The position numbers and the translations under genes were made by a program. Source: Dasypus novemcinctus (lineage: Eukaryota; Chordata; Mammalia; Cingulata; Dasypodidae). From it: a DNA stretch of 64,000 bases. The notes beneath the pieces are model-generated. The model made no database searches. It worked only from the letters and a program-made list of their open reading frames with translations, and was not told the origin of the DNA. The stretch covers positions 99,019,157 through 99,083,156 of the forward strand of contig NC_080680.1 in NCBI RefSeq assembly GCF_030445035.2, given 5' to 3'. Positions 1-12,272 of this stretch are shown piece by piece. Positions within the stretch are counted from its first letter, which is position 1, and each line of letters begins with the position of its first letter.

Positions 1-40
1 TTTGCCAATGCTATAGGTGAAAAATAGTATATAATTGTTT

Positions 41-466
41 TGTTTTTTGTTTTTTTTTAAGATTTATTTATTTATTTCTCTCCCCTTCCCCCTCTCCCCC
101 AGTTGTCTGCTGTCTGTGTCCATTCGCTGTGTGCTCTTCTGTGTCTGCTTCCATTCTTGTCAGCGGCATGGGAATCTGTGTCTCTTTTTATTGCGTCATC
201 TTGCTGTATCAGCTCTCCGTGTGTGCGGTGCCACTCCTGTGCAGGCTGGACTTTCTTTTGCACTGGGCGGCTCTCCTTACAGGGTGCACTCCTTGCTCAT
301 GGGGCTCCCCTATGCGGGGGACACCCCTGCGTGGCACGGCACTCCTTGCGCACATCAGCACTGCTCATGGGCCAGCAGCACACGGGTCAAGGAGGTCCTG
401 GGTTTGAACCGCAGACCTCCCATATGGTAGACGGATGCTCTATCCATTGAGCCAAATCTGCTTCCC
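41..466 (-). mobile_element. Long-form tRNA-derived SINE (DAS-type)
   Basis: On the - strand: tRNA-like head ending at 466, body, then a tail with AATAAA repeats and oligo(A), seen on + as AAGATTTATTTATTTATT after poly(T). This is the long subfamily, containing the roughly 50-base block missing from the short form. Flanks share an imperfect ATNATTGTTTT duplication. Confidence 0.85.
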
Positions 467-1800
467 AATCATTGTTTTAATCTAATATTTTCATCATACT
501 GTCATATTTCTGGTAGAATATGAAATTGTACATACACTATTTTTACAACCATCTAAAAATACATTTACTTACCAAGTGTGGGAGGAAAAGAAATATAACT
601 CATTTGATGATGGAATTGTGATTTAATTCTATTATATTGTAAATTAAAAATCATCTCTCTTGCCCACACAGTTACATTGGTTCCATCTATTCAATACCTA
701 TTTCCCCCTCCCCTTAGGGCCCACAGCAACAGCCAATCTTCATTTCTTGAAGAGCCATATTCTGAGATACTTGCAACAGTGTTGAGGGCTTGACATGCTT
801 AACTGCCCTAATGATCTGGGAGCCGCCATTTCTCTTGAGAGATACAGTTCCCTCTATTTGATGGCATCAGTCCTCCCCAGGATGTGGGTATACCTTCACT
901 CTCATTATATGGGTCTCTACCCAATGATATAACCCACTCTGGCAAAATGAGCATTCACATATTCCCTAGGAGTCTGTTCTGCGTCAGATTATCCCCTTTA
1001 AGTATGTAGCAGATGGCTAGAAGTCTGCTCAAATCTCTCTTCTCCTTCCTTGGCATAATTACCCACCTCAGACTACATTTCTTAGCCTCCCTTGTAGACG
1101 GCTGTAACCACGTGATTACGTTCAGGTTATGGCAGGAAGTAATATGCACATTTTCTGGGTCATCTCCAGTATAAAATAAGCCTCTTATCTTGGAGGTTGG
1201 CTCTTTCTACTTTCCCAGGAGAACAGCCCAGCTTTACTCAAGCAAATGAAGACATCCTAGGGGATGGCAGAGAAATGAGGAACCTGCTACCTGTTTTAGA
1301 TGTCATCTCAACAACCTAGCCTGTCTAGTCTATTTTGTTAGAGAGAAATTAATTTTGATCATGTTTGGGCTACTATATTTGAAGGTCTCTCTGATATAGC
1401 AGCTTAGCTATGACCCTATCTGATACAACTCAAACTTCTCCCTAAGATTGTGGATATTTTGGAAATTATTTTGCAGTTTGTGGAGCTGATTGGAGGCCAG
1501 TAACTGAGCACTTGGAAGCCACTCTAAACTTTGTGAAATACCATTGAATATTAGTCTTTTAAATTCCTTTACAAATCTGCACTTTAACAAAAATCATGTA
1601 TTTAGTATAGTCTAAGTTTATAATGTTTAGGAATAAAAAATATAATTTGTTACTTTTGATAGAATTTAATATAAATTATAAGCATACTGAAAAAAAAAAA
1701 GCTTCCAACCAATATGCTCCAGTAGGGTTACATTTTTCCTGGTAATATTTTGTATGTTGCACGTTTGTTATTGGTTTTGCTCTCTTTTTTTGGTGTACTC

Positions 1801-1888
1801 TTTTTTTTTTTAGGAGGTCCCAGGGATTGTACCTAGGACCTCGTACATGCAAAGCAGTTGCTCAACCATTGAGCTATACCTCTTCCAA
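1801..1888 (-). mobile_element. Short tRNA-derived SINE
   Basis: About 85 bases: a tRNA-like head with oligo(A) tail (poly(T) on +). Flanked by the target duplication TGGTGTACTCTT at 1,791-1,802 and 1,889-1,900. It belongs to the short armadillo SINE type lacking the long body. Confidence 0.75.
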
Positions 1889-1899
1889 TGGTGTACTCT

Positions 1900-3540
1900 T
1901 TTTTTTAATTTTTAAGTTTTTTTTTTTTTAAAGAAGCTTTAGATTATGTAATGGTTATGTCGAAAAGATAGAGGATTCCCATAGCCTTCACCCCTGTCAC
2001 ACTTTTCTCGATTAACAACATCTTTCATTAGTGTGGTACATTTGTTATAATTGATGAATACATATTGATTTCTACTAACCATGGTCTATAGTTTACATTA
2101 TAGTTTACACTTTGCACTGCACAGTTTTATTGATTTTAAAAAAATGTATAATGGCTTGTATTAATCATTGCAATGTCATGCAGAACAATTCTAATATTAC
2201 GCCTATTCTTCCTTCACCTCAGAAATTCTGGTGCCTACTGCCTTTGTTAAAAGTTCTTCCATTACCAGAATAATAATAAGTCTACTTTAGTCCATAGTTG
2301 CATTCCCCCTTATGTTTGTTCATTCCCCAATCTTGAGGATTTGGGGATGGTGATGCCCACTCTGCTTCTGACTAAAGGGGCTTAGATCCCACAGGGCAGA
2401 TGGGTGGAAGTATCTTGCCTGCAGTTATATATATTCTGTTTTTTGGGAAGGGTGTTGTCCATCATCATCCTTTTGTTAGTTGTCCTGAGTGAGTCTAATA
2501 AACTGGAGGGTAGGTGTTGGCTGTGACTCTGCTGAGATTCAGGGCTCAACCGACATATAAACAGCCAGAAGATTTAAGTCTCAGAAACACATATTTAATG
2601 GGTATAGTGCTAATTATAGGTTCAAATAAAAGGGGCATAAGAACATTGTATAGGAATATTATAAATTATTCCAACTTTGATATTTTGAGGAGATAGGTTA
2701 TCATGTATTCCAAAGTAAGACCTACTGACAGGGTGCCAAATTCTTGGGGTTGTCTGCCCTGCCTATAGTGTCCAGATGTCTCTAGGGCCCTCAGGAGGCC
2801 ACTGCTTGAGGCAGTATTTACTGTGGCAGTCAGTGAGAGCCTCCTAAGACATGTATAAACATAACCTCTGGAATGACCTCCCAACTCACTTTGAAATCTC
2901 TTAGCCATAAAAACTCATTTGTATTTAATATTTCTTCCTTTTGGTCACGGTCTTTTTCCAAACGCATCACTAGTTGGCACTTGGTAATAATCTCTCAATG
3001 CAGGGAGGCTCATTCCCAGGAGTCATGTTCTATGATGGCGGGGGAAGATAGTGTGTTTATATCCTGAGTTTGGCTTAGAGAAAGGCCACATTTGAGCAAC
3101 GAGGAGGCTTTCAGGAGGTAACTTTTAGGTAATATATTATACTAGGCTAAGTTTCAACTTCCCAAGAACAAGGTCCATATGATATTGATGTACAAGCATC
3201 AATATCAAGGACCTGGCATATTGGTCTGTCCTCCTTCACTAGGCTCTGACCATGTACTCTAAGGAGTCTTGCCACTCTATTAGAGAATGGAGCAGGACTC
3301 CCCAGGGTTGGAATTCAATATTCTTTCAGTTATTGTGTGGGTCTCCACCTACCAAGACAATATCCCATACCATTTGAACACATTCATATTCAAAGAGGCA
3401 TGCCCCAGGTAGCACCCCCCATGGAGTACTCTTAATGGCAACTATTGTAGTAGACATGTTATGACAATAGGAAACTAGCATTAAAAAGAGGGGGGTCCAC
3501 ATGATTGGTTCAATTGAGTGCATTCACAATGGCTACAGTT
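1900..3540 (-). mobile_element. Old L1-like 3' region (tentative)
   Basis: The first 300 bases resemble the antisense of eutherian L1 3' UTRs (ATGTGGTACATTTGTTATAATTG-like words, CCATGGTCTATAGTTTACA-like words). The rest shares the same base composition and style, but I cannot name it. Could instead be a composite of several old repeats. Confidence 0.4.
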
Positions 3541-3664
3541 GAATATATCTGCAATCACTGCCCTGGATGGTGTCAGGTAGCACTCTGAGAAGTCAGCCTT
3601 TGTCCTGGATACTGAATGTCAGCAAGTGACTCCATCACAGGACACAGAAAGTTCAGAGTATACC

Positions 3665-4146
3665 TGTGGTGGTTTGAAGCTATATGTACTCCAGAAAAAC
3701 ATGTTCTCAAGTTTAATCCATTCCTGTGGTTGTGAACCCATTGTCAGTAGAACCTTTAGATGAGATTATTTCAGTTAAGGTGTTGCCCAGTCCAAACAGG
3801 AAAGGTCTTAATCTTATTACTGGAGTCCTTTATAAGCAGAGTGAAATTCAGCCAGAGAGAAAGAGAGCCTGAGAAAGCAAGAAGTTGAACATCAACAGAA
3901 CCTGGAATCTGGAAGAGAAGGGTGAGACCAGGAGATGCCACCATGTGCCTTGCCATATGACAAGCTAAGGACCAAGGATTGCCAGCAGCCATTCCCAGAA
4001 TGACTCAGTCTTTGGGAAGAAAGCATTGCCTTGATGACTTTGATTTGGACTTTTTCCCAGCCTCACACAGTGAGCAAATGCATTCCCATGGTTTAACCTG
4101 AACCGTTTCATGGTATTTACTTAAGCAGCCTAGGAAACCAAAATAA
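3665..4146 (+). mobile_element. Solo LTR of an ERVL/MaLR-type element
   Basis: Starts TGTGGTGGTTTGAAG and ends about GCCTAGGAAACCAAAATAA, with a central region like other mammalian MaLR/ERVL LTRs. No internal retroviral region is present. Family assigned by resemblance only. Confidence 0.55.
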
Positions 4147-4569
4147 TACCCATCATATCAGGTTATTCATTACTTCAGGATTGACTGTTTTCTCGGCCAT
4201 CAAGATGACCCTGGTCTGCAGTTCTCCTCATAGTTACACAGCGAGCTATGACCTACCCTCTGAGGACCCAAGGAATTGTGGGCCTGGAGGAGAGACCTCC
4301 AAAAATCTAAGGAAGACAATAGTGACTGCTGGTCTAAGGATCCCTAGCCCGGGCCATGTGAGAGGAGAGTCCTCCCTCCTTCTCTGAGTGGGCCCCTCCT
4401 GGCATCCTCAGTGGGTGCAGGATGGCAGTGATCCCCAGCCTGCTCCTTAGTGAAGAAGCCCACCTTCTGCTCTTCATGGTTCTGTGGCAGAAGCACAATA
4501 CCTGAGGCCAGAAGCCCTAGGTATGCCTCTTAGCTCCCACCTCTTATTGCTGTGTGATCCAGCATGCCC

Positions 4570-4860
4570 AAGTGATACCATTTTGCATTTCATTGTGTGT
4601 TTTTCTTCCATTTAAAATCATTGACAAATCACTTGTGGCTACATTGCCACCACAGTGATCATTTTTATGATTGCACGTTATTTCATTGAATAATCAAATT
4701 TATCTAAATAGCTCCCTATTAGGCACTCTTCCAGTAGTTCCCAATTTTGTGTTACTGTGAAAATTGCTGCAGTTAATATCTTTGTCAAAAAAAGTTTATG
4801 TTTCTGTTGGGTAATTTCCTGAGGAAATATAGGAAGTATTGACTACCTCTTTCAGAAGAC
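4570..4860. mobile_element. Ancient L1M-type 3' UTR fragment
   Basis: Shows the diagnostic string of old L1 3' regions: tail-like AT-rich words, an AGTTCCCAATTTTGTGTTACTGTGAAAATTGCTGCAG-like block (here diverged), then TAATTTCCTGAGGAAAT. Orientation not settled. Confidence 0.4.
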
Positions 4861-4861
4861 T

Positions 4862-5640
4862 GGAAGGATGTGGTGGCAACATTGTTTGCCTTAGTAAAAA
4901 TTGGGAAATACCAAAATGATTTATCAATAAGGAGAGCTTAAATAAACTAGGACATATTTAATCAATGGAATATTATGAAACTGTTAAAAGGAAGGTGAAT
5001 TATTAATTATAGTCAATGATCAGAAACAATCCAGATCTCTGTGAATGAATAATCAAAGTGTGGTATAGTCGCAAAATGACATTATTCAGTCATAAAAAGA
5101 AATGAAGTTGTGATACATGCTACAACAGTATACAAAGTGAAAGAACTCAGACAAAGAGGGTCACATATTTTGTGATTCCATTTATAAGAAATATCCAGAA
5201 AAGGTAAATCCACAGAGATAGAGATAGAAAGATTAGTAGTTGCCAAGGGCTGGGGTTAAAAGGGGATGAAGAGTGGCTGGCTCGGGTGCAGTGGATGTGC
5301 CACAATGACAGAAGAGTTTGTTGATGTGGGAGGGGTGGCGTGGGTGGGGTGGGGGTATATGGGGACCTCATATTTTTTTAATGTAACATTTAAAAGAAAA
5401 TAAAGAAAAAAAAAGAAGTAAATAGTAAATAAATCATCTGCAAAAAAAAAAGAGTGGCTGGCTAATGGGTACAGGGTTTCTTTTTGGGGTGGTGAAATGT
5501 TCTGGAATTAGATAGGGTGATAGTTGCACAAATTTAGAAGTATACCCAAACCCACTGAATTGTATACTTTAAAAATGTAAATTTTGTAGTAGGTGAATTA
5601 TATCTCAATTTAAAAACAAGAATAAGGAAGAGCTGCATGC
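4862..5640 (+). mobile_element. L1 3' end fragment, interrupted by a younger L1 insertion
   Basis: Sense-strand L1 3' sequence: words equivalent to the ORF2 end and 3' UTR (AGAACTCAGACAAAGAGGGTCACATATT, GATTCCATTTATAAGAAATATCCAGAA) ending near 5,620 in TATATCTCAATTTAAAAAC. It is split at 5,282/5,450. Confidence 0.65.
5283..5449 (+). mobile_element. Short 5'-truncated L1 insertion with 14-bp TSD
   Basis: A 167-base insert ending in an A-rich tail with AATAAA. It is bounded by a perfect duplication AAGAGTGGCTGGCT at 5,269-5,282 and 5,450-5,463. The insert looks like a lineage L1 3' end (GGGGACCTCATATT, TAATGTAACATT). Confidence 0.75.
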
Positions 5641-5759
5641 ACAAACATGGAAGGATGTCAATAATCAATTGCTGAGAAAAATGAAGTACAGAACAATATG
5701 TGTAATATCACATTTTTATGAGTTGTTTTCTTTCTTTTTTTCTGTCTTTAGTGTTTGAG

Positions 5760-6030
5760 ATCATGGGACTTTTCCAGGAATAGGTCAACCCTGCCCTCAC
5801 TCTACAATAAGTCCAGGCATGAGAACAGCTCCTTTCTCTCAGCTGTAGAGAGCATCTGCCATGTGCCCAGGACTGTGATAGTGTATAATGTTTTCTATCT
5901 GCTATATAATTATTCCCACTTTTCTGATAATGAAGCTGAGGGATAAGAGAGAGAAGAAAGACAAGTGACTTGCCAAGGTTATACAACAAGGAAGTGACTC
6001 CACCAGGAATCAGAACCAAGCCTGTCTTAC
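5760..6030 (-). repeat. MIR-family SINE remnant
   Basis: Antisense MIR core: CCCACTTTTCTGATAATGAAGCTGAGG followed by GACTTGCCAAGGTTATACAACAAG. Confidence 0.6.
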
Positions 6031-6324
6031 TCCAGAGAAAGTGAGTCAGAGACTTCCGCCCATGGAGTCAGGCCCACAGCTTTGTTGGTTCCCTGTGGAT
6101 TGGCAGGCCCCGGTTATGGAGGCTGCTTCCCTTCAGGGCACAAAGCTTGCAGGAATGCTGGTTTATGTATTTAAGCTGAGAAGTTATTTATGTTCCTTTA
6201 TGTGAGGACAGTAGAAAGGGGACTTTCAGAGAATCATCACTCCCAAGGCCAGGCCCTTAACACTGGCAGGGAATATTTCAGTTGTTCCTCACGGGTTTAT
6301 TTGTGTGGCCTGACCATACCATGT

Positions 6325-6490
6325 ACCTTTGCAAAGCTGTCCTGCTTTGTGTTGCTATCTAGCAAAAGCTCCTTGCCCACCAGTCACTCAAACCTCTATG
6401 TACTTGTCAAAACCCTGATCATGTGTCCCTTTTCCAGGAAGCTTTTCCCAGCCTTTATCGATACCCTGTTGTTTCCTCCTTAACACTGCC
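6325..6490. repeat. L2 remnant
   Basis: CTCAAACCTCTATG...TTCCAGGAAGCTTTTCCCAGCC resembles the L2 3' region. Short and diverged. Confidence 0.4.
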
Positions 6491-6529
6491 ATATAGATGC
6501 CCCCACAAGAGCCCTTATCCTAACACAAG

Positions 6530-6790
6530 TCAGATTAATGCTAAGAGCTATCATTTAGTGAGCTTCCACTCTGTGCTAGGCACAGTTTTAAATATTAATG
6601 TACTCTTTCCTTGTAATTTTCATGGTAATTATGCAATAAAAGACCAGCGGTTTACATGTGTTTCAGATAAGGCAACAATCTAGAGAAGTTAGGAAATTTG
6701 TCCAAAATCACACAACCAGGATGTGAAGAAACAGGTCTTTCTGATCTCAAAGTCCATACCCTTCCTCTTACACCACATACCTGCTCTTAT
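6530..6790 (-). repeat. MIR-family SINE remnant
   Basis: CTCTGTGCTAGGCACAGTTTTAAATATTAATG, then TCAGATAAGGCAACAATCTAGAG and GTCCAAAATCACACAACCAGGATG: antisense MIR order. Confidence 0.65.
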
Positions 6791-7349
6791 TCCTGCCCCA
6801 GTCACGTTGGATTGCCAGAGCTGGTTGTCACTGACTTCACCATTGACCTACGAGCCCCAAAGGCAGGTGGTGGCTCTGATTTAAGGACCGTGACCCCACT
6901 GCCCAGTATGAGGCCTGCTACCAAGTGGCTGATCCTAAAGGTTTAGTAGGGCTGAGTTTTTCTATTTGCAGGGACCCAGCATAGAAACTGAAAGCAGTAT
7001 GTTTGTCCTGTCTGCAGAATAGACAGTCCCCCTATCTTGGAGAGCTGATAAGGGGCCAGGTCTTGCCTCCTTGAGGAGTTGCAGATGTTTCCTGAGGCCC
7101 TGAGAGCATTTCTGCTTCTGAGCCGCCTTGGCTGCCATGGCCAATCAATGTGATGTCCTGGGAAAGCAGGCTTCATGGCTCTGCTGATTTGAATGTCAGC
7201 AACCAACTTAAGCCAGCTCTCTGGAAGTTACCCTGGAAAATTAAGGCCCAGTTGAGGCCCACGAAGGGTGGAGGTCCCATCACTGGCTGGCTGGATTCTC
7301 ACTGTAGCCCAGCAGCAGCTTCATTTCCAGAGACACAGTAGCACATGGT

Positions 7350-7620
7350 GGCTGAATCCTGAAGCATTGCAGTGAGCTCTGGTTTTGAAAGCCATCTCTA
7401 TCACTTACTGAGTCTGTGACCTTGGGGCAGGTTCCTCAACTTCTCCAAACCTGAATTAATTCATTTTTAAAAGTGAGTAATTGCCTTCTTTTCAAGGTTA
7501 TGGATTCAAAGAGAAAACATAAAAATCTCTTAGCACCAAAACTAGCACAGTGCCAGCATATAACAACAGCAACAATGGAATGATGATGATAGTAATAATA
7601 ACAACAATAATAGTTGTTAT
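7350..7620 (+). repeat. MIR-family SINE remnant
   Basis: Sense MIR: TCACTTACTGAGTCTGTGACCTTGGGGCAGGTTCC, then the diverged pyrimidine block and GCACAGTGCCAGCATATAA. A short ATAATAACAACAATAAT tract follows. Confidence 0.6.
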
Positions 7621-7887
7621 TATTAAACTATCCAAAGTAGAGTTTTATTGTTTACAGCTAAGAATCCTGTCTGATATTTTTAGTTGGAATAGGATAGCCA
7701 TTTTTTACACAGACATCACTTGGGCCAGATAGGTGGTTTCCCCGGGTCTACAAGAAGTCCTGTTTGAGAAAATGATCTCCTTTGGGTATGAACACGTGCT
7801 CTTCCTCCTCTGGATCCCAGCTCCTGGAGTAACCCTGGGAATGTAGAGGCTGGTTAAGATTAGATCCCTACTCTCCTGAATCCCAGG

Positions 7888-8785
7888 TGTGATGGTTAGG
7901 CTAATGTGTCGACTCTCCAGATAGTTGTGTCCAATTGTTTGATCAAGCAAGCACTGGGCTAATTATAATACAAGAACATTTATGGACTTTAGTCACCAGT
8001 GACTTTACTGAATAGATATCTGATTACATTTACATCAGTCAGGGAGATTGCTCTCTGCAATGAGTGACACTTTATCTAATCAGTTGACAGCCTTAAAAGG
8101 GGAAGTGATTCCAGCATTTGGGGAGAATTCCCCAGTTCATGTTTGGACAGTCAGCGTCTCCTAGAAACTCATCAAGGACCTTCATTGAGCTTTCATCGGA
8201 ACCCCTGGTTTGCAGCCTGCCTCTAGAACCTGGACTTGTACATCCCCACAGTCATGCGAGAGGCTCTTATAAACTCTCATAGTGGGAGAAAAAAAAAATC
8301 TCATACTTGGAGGCAGTTGTGGCTCAATTGATAGAACATCTGCCTACCATATAGGAGGGCCAGGGTTCAAACCCAGGGCCTCCTGACCCATGTGGTGAGC
8401 TGGCCCAAATGCAGTGCTACCGTGCACAAGGAGTGCCGTTCCACACAGGGGTGTCCCCTGCATAGGGGAACCCCATGCCTAAGGACTGTGCCCCACAAGG
8501 AGAGCTGCCCTGCACAAAAAAAGCACAGCCTGCCCAGGAGTGGCACCACACAAACACAGAGCTAACGCAGCAAGATGACGCAACAAAAGAAGTGACACAG
8601 TTTCCCAGTGCCACATGACAAGAGTGCAAGCAGATACAGAAGAACACACAGCAAATGGACACAGAGAGCAGACAACAGGGGGGACGGGGAGAGAAATAAA
8701 TAAAATAAATCTTTAAAAAAAAAATCTTATACTATTGACAGATATTTCCTGTTGATTCTGTTTCCCCAGAGAACCCAGGCAACAA
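7888..8785 (+). mobile_element. LTR-type repeat (MaLR/ERVL-like), split by a SINE
   Basis: Begins TGTGATGGTTAGGCTAATGTGTCGAC and ends near CTGTTTCCCCAGAGAACCCAGGCAA, both matching a widespread mammalian LTR-like repeat. A lineage SINE (8,307-8,720) interrupts the 3' part. Confidence 0.6.
8307..8720 (+). mobile_element. Long-form tRNA-derived SINE (DAS-type)
   Basis: tRNA-like head with B box GGTTCAAACCC, body, then AAATAAATAAAATAAATCTTT and oligo(A). Flanked by AAAATCTCATAC / AAAATCTTATAC. Inserted into the LTR repeat. Confidence 0.85.
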
Positions 8786-9014
8786 GCAATCATTTCTCTA
8801 GCCTAACATTAGATTTAGCAGTTAGCAGTTATTAAAATTATTTATTATTTTTTTGAAACATTGAATAATTTTATATTGAATGGTTAAAAAGTTAGAAAGC
8901 ATTTTCACAGGGATATTTTATAGATTTGCATTATTTTAAGTGCACAAATACCCACAGAAAAGTACATGATATTGAATATAATGATGATTTAAGTCTTCCT
9001 TGAGCTAGTCCACT

Positions 9015-9340
9015 GACTTTCCAGGGAAGACATTAATTGACTTGTGCAATTTTGGTTTCTAAATTTTTCACTGGACATCCTTTTATACATATTTTTCAAT
9101 GTCTTGATAAGCTTTACATTTATCATTTTTAAGTTTGTCATAGAATTTTTTCAAATGAAGGGCCAGAGTTTGTGTAGTTGACCTCTTGTCATTTGGCACC
9201 TGGGTTCCAACTTTTTGCTATTATATATAGCCCTATCAACCTTCATTAAAACAACTTTTAAAATAATCTTTGGAAGTATTTGCTTAGGACAAACGCCCAG
9301 GAGTGGACTGAAGGACCAAAAGATAGGGATAGGTTTGTTG
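9015..9340. mobile_element. Ancient L1M-type 3' UTR fragment
   Basis: CCAACTTTTTGCTATTATATATAGCCCTATCAACC, then AGGACAAACGCCCAGGAGTGG: the common mammalian L1M 3' string, diverged. Confidence 0.55.
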
Positions 9341-10506
9341 CTCTTATTATTTAAGGTTAGATCATCCTGAAGAAAGATAAAACCAACTTACAGAGATCAC
9401 CCATGTGTTCTCTCCTGGTCTGAAATAGGAAACAAATACAAAAGCAGTGCCGATGAGAAGACAAAGTAATCTTTGCTGAGCCAGGCAGAGTTTGCTGGCA
9501 AGGGCTGGACTTTTCTATTCTGTGGGAATGTCTCCAACCGACATCCAAGTCTGTGCTGACTGTCGGCCTATTCAGGGGCCACCTCCCCCTCATTTCCATC
9601 CCACCCTTCCACCTCCACCACCTTTGCAGGAATTGTACCCTGGTAGTTAACACTGTTCTGGGCCCTTGCTAGAATGTCCCATGAATTTCCAAGAGTCAAG
9701 GACCTGTGGTGGACAGAAATAAGTGTTTACTCTGAACAGGCTGCAGGGCCTGGAGGAGGGAGCACCACCCTTGCAGGTGGAAGACCAGGCCCAGGTAGGC
9801 CCTGCCATCAACCTGCTGACTCAACGGTGATCCTCCACCTGGGTAGCAGGTGACTGACATGACACAATTTTAGATGCATTCCTTTGCTCAGGACTTTGAC
9901 CCTTGATGAAATACAGGATTTCTGAGAGATGACACTGTACTGTTTATATCCCAGGGTGAAGCATTTTCTTAGAGCTCACCCCAAAATCAAACCTCATTGG
10001 GGAAGGAGATGAAGAGCCTTCACAGAGACCCTGAAACGAAGGAAGGAGCCCTGGGAAGTAGGTGAAGGTTGGAGTCTAGTCTTTTTTAGTTCACAAAAAC
10101 TCCTAAAGCCTAGGCTTCCTTTTCTAGTTATCTCTGATAGTGGGACTCCCTCAGAAGGGCAGTATGCCCTGGGGAGCAGCAGACTTTTTGGCCTTGACAG
10201 AAACCTAGATGGGTTTCCTGTGGGATCAGAGAACTGAGCAGCAGCTCCAGTGGAGTTGCCCTGGTGACTCCTTCCTGGCCACATGTGTGTGAGCCCCTGG
10301 CCTTCAATGATCATCCCAATGGTGCTGTCTTTTCTCCTCTGTTGTGGCTCTGGTACTCTGGAAGTGGAATCAACACCACAGTTTAATCTTAGGCAAGCAC
10401 AGTACAGTAGATTGTAGCTCAGAACAAAATCTCTGCTCAGATTTTATCTCCTTCCCCTCTCATTTCGGCCTCTCTCTTCCTCATACATCCTAAACTTGTT
10501 CCCATC

Positions 10507-11690
10507 TGTTATGGGTTGAATTGTGCCCACCAAAGAGATATGTTGAAGTCCCAACCCCTATTACTTGTGAATGGGACCTTATTTGGAAATATGTTCTTTG
10601 CAGATGTAATCAAGTTAATGTCTTAGTTCACCAAGGCTGCAATGACAAATAGCTCACTCTAGTTTGGCTTAAACAATAGGAATTTATTGTCTCAAGTTTT
10701 GGAAGCTAGAAGTCCAACATCAATTGGCAGCCTGTGTTTTCTCTGAAGTCTGTAGCATTCTGGTAGTGGCTCAGTCTCTACCTCTATCACGTGGCAATCT
10801 CTCTACTTCTCTGACTTCTACTGACTGTGTTCAAATTTCCTCTGCTTATAAGGTCTTCAGTCATATTGGATTCAATTTAGCTTCATCCAAATTGGATCAC
10901 CAATCTACCACAGTTAAGATAAGGTCATACTGGATTATGTTGGCCCTAATCTAATGACTGGTATCCTTATAAGACAGGGGGCATTTGAACACAGAGACCC
11001 TGGGAGAATGTCATGTGATAATGTAGGCAGAGATTGGAGTTTTGCAGCTGCAAGAGAAGGAACACCAAACACTGCCGAGATACACCAGAAGCTAGGAAGA
11101 AACAAAGAAGGATTCTCCCTTAGAGTCTTCAAAGGGAATGTGGTCCTGCCAACACCATGATTTTGGACTTCTTAGTCTCTAGGCATTTAAGAGAATAAAT
11201 TCCAGTGTTTTTTTCAAAGATTTATTTATTTATTCCTCTCCTCTCCCCCCCCCCCCCCACCCCGGTTGTTTGTTCTCTGTGTCTATTTGCTGCATCTTCT
11301 TTGTCCGCTTCTGTTGTTGTCAGCAGCACGGGAATCTGTGTTTCTTTTTCTTGCGTCATCTTGTTGTGTCAGCTCTCCGCGTGTGTGGCACCATTCCTGG
11401 GCAGGCTGCACTTTCTTTCGCACTGGGTGGCTCTCCTTAGGGGGCGCACTCCTGGCGCGTGGGGCTCCCCTACACGGGGGACGCTCCTGAGTGGCATGGC
11501 ACTCCTTGCATGCATCAGCACTGTGCATGGGCCAGCTGCACACAGGTCAAGGAGGTCTGGGGTTTGAACCGCGGACCTCCCATGTGGTAGACGGATGCCC
11601 TAACCACTGGGCCAAGTCCACCACCTCCAGTTGTTTTAAGCCACCCAATGTGTGGTTCTTTGTTATGGAAGTCCTAGGAAATGAATACAC
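10507..11690 (+). mobile_element. Composite LTR repeat with nested insertions
   Basis: The outer element starts TGTTATGGGTTGAATTGTGCCC and ends TTTTAAGCCACCCAATGTGTGG...GAATACAC, a well-known mammalian LTR layout. Between about 10,618 and 10,930 a related LTR-like piece lies in the other orientation (CACTCTAGTTTGGCTTAAACAA...). A SINE sits at 11,208-11,628. No retroviral coding region. Confidence 0.55.
11208..11628 (-). mobile_element. Long-form tRNA-derived SINE (DAS-type)
   Basis: Reverse-strand SINE with its poly(T)/AAGATTTATTTATTTATT end at the left and tRNA-like head ending near 11,628. It contains a C15-type homopolymer at about 11,242. Flanked by TCCAGTGTTTT / TCCAGTTGTTTT, inside the LTR's polyadenylation region. 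Confidence 0.85.
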
Positions 11691-11779
11691 TGTCTAAGAG
11701 ACTTGGCATTGTGTTCCCCCTCCTTGGGTGTTCCTAGGCCCACCTTCTTGTCCTCATGGGCCTTGGCTCAGTTGACAGC

Positions 11780-12271
11780 TGTAGCAGTTTGATATGGTTC
11801 ATGAATTCAAAAAATTGATATTGGATTATGTTTGTAAACTGGTCTGTACCTGGGCATGATTAAATTATGATTAGGGCTTTGATTTGACCACATTGGTAGG
11901 ATGTGCAGTCCCTGGGCCCTTGGTGGATGGGGACTCACAGATAAAAGACATGGCAAAGGACAGAGTTCGAGTTTTTTGATGTTGGAGTTTTGATGCTGGA
12001 GTTTCTGAGCTGGAGCCTGGGAAGTAAGCACACAGAGGAGCTTGGTCATGAGGAAAGAGAAAAGGGAAGAGAAACAAGTTGTTCACCTGATAGTCTACAG
12101 ATGGCCTTGTGGAGATAACAGAGTAGTTGAGCCTAGAGAAAAGCAAGCCTTGGGAAGAGAGGAACCCAGCAACTCTGAACACTGGCAGACGTCAGCAGCC
12201 ATCTTGCCCCAACATGTGCCAATAGACTTGGGTGAGGGAAGTAATTTATGCTTTATGGCCTGGTTACTGTA
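11780..12271 (+). mobile_element. Solo LTR, 3'-truncated (same family as 18,820-19,419)
   Basis: Begins TGTAGCAGTTTGATATGG and aligns through GGGACTCACAGATAAAAG, GTCTACAG, CAGCAGCCATCTTGC to TTTATGGCCTGGTTACTGTAA. It stops where the intact copy continues for about 80 more bases. Confidence 0.7.
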
Positions 12272-12272
12272 A

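Noticed and set aside
9994..10314. 106-codon - strand ORF in unique sequence
   Set aside because: No recognisable family, no splice or promoter context; length is within chance for this base composition.
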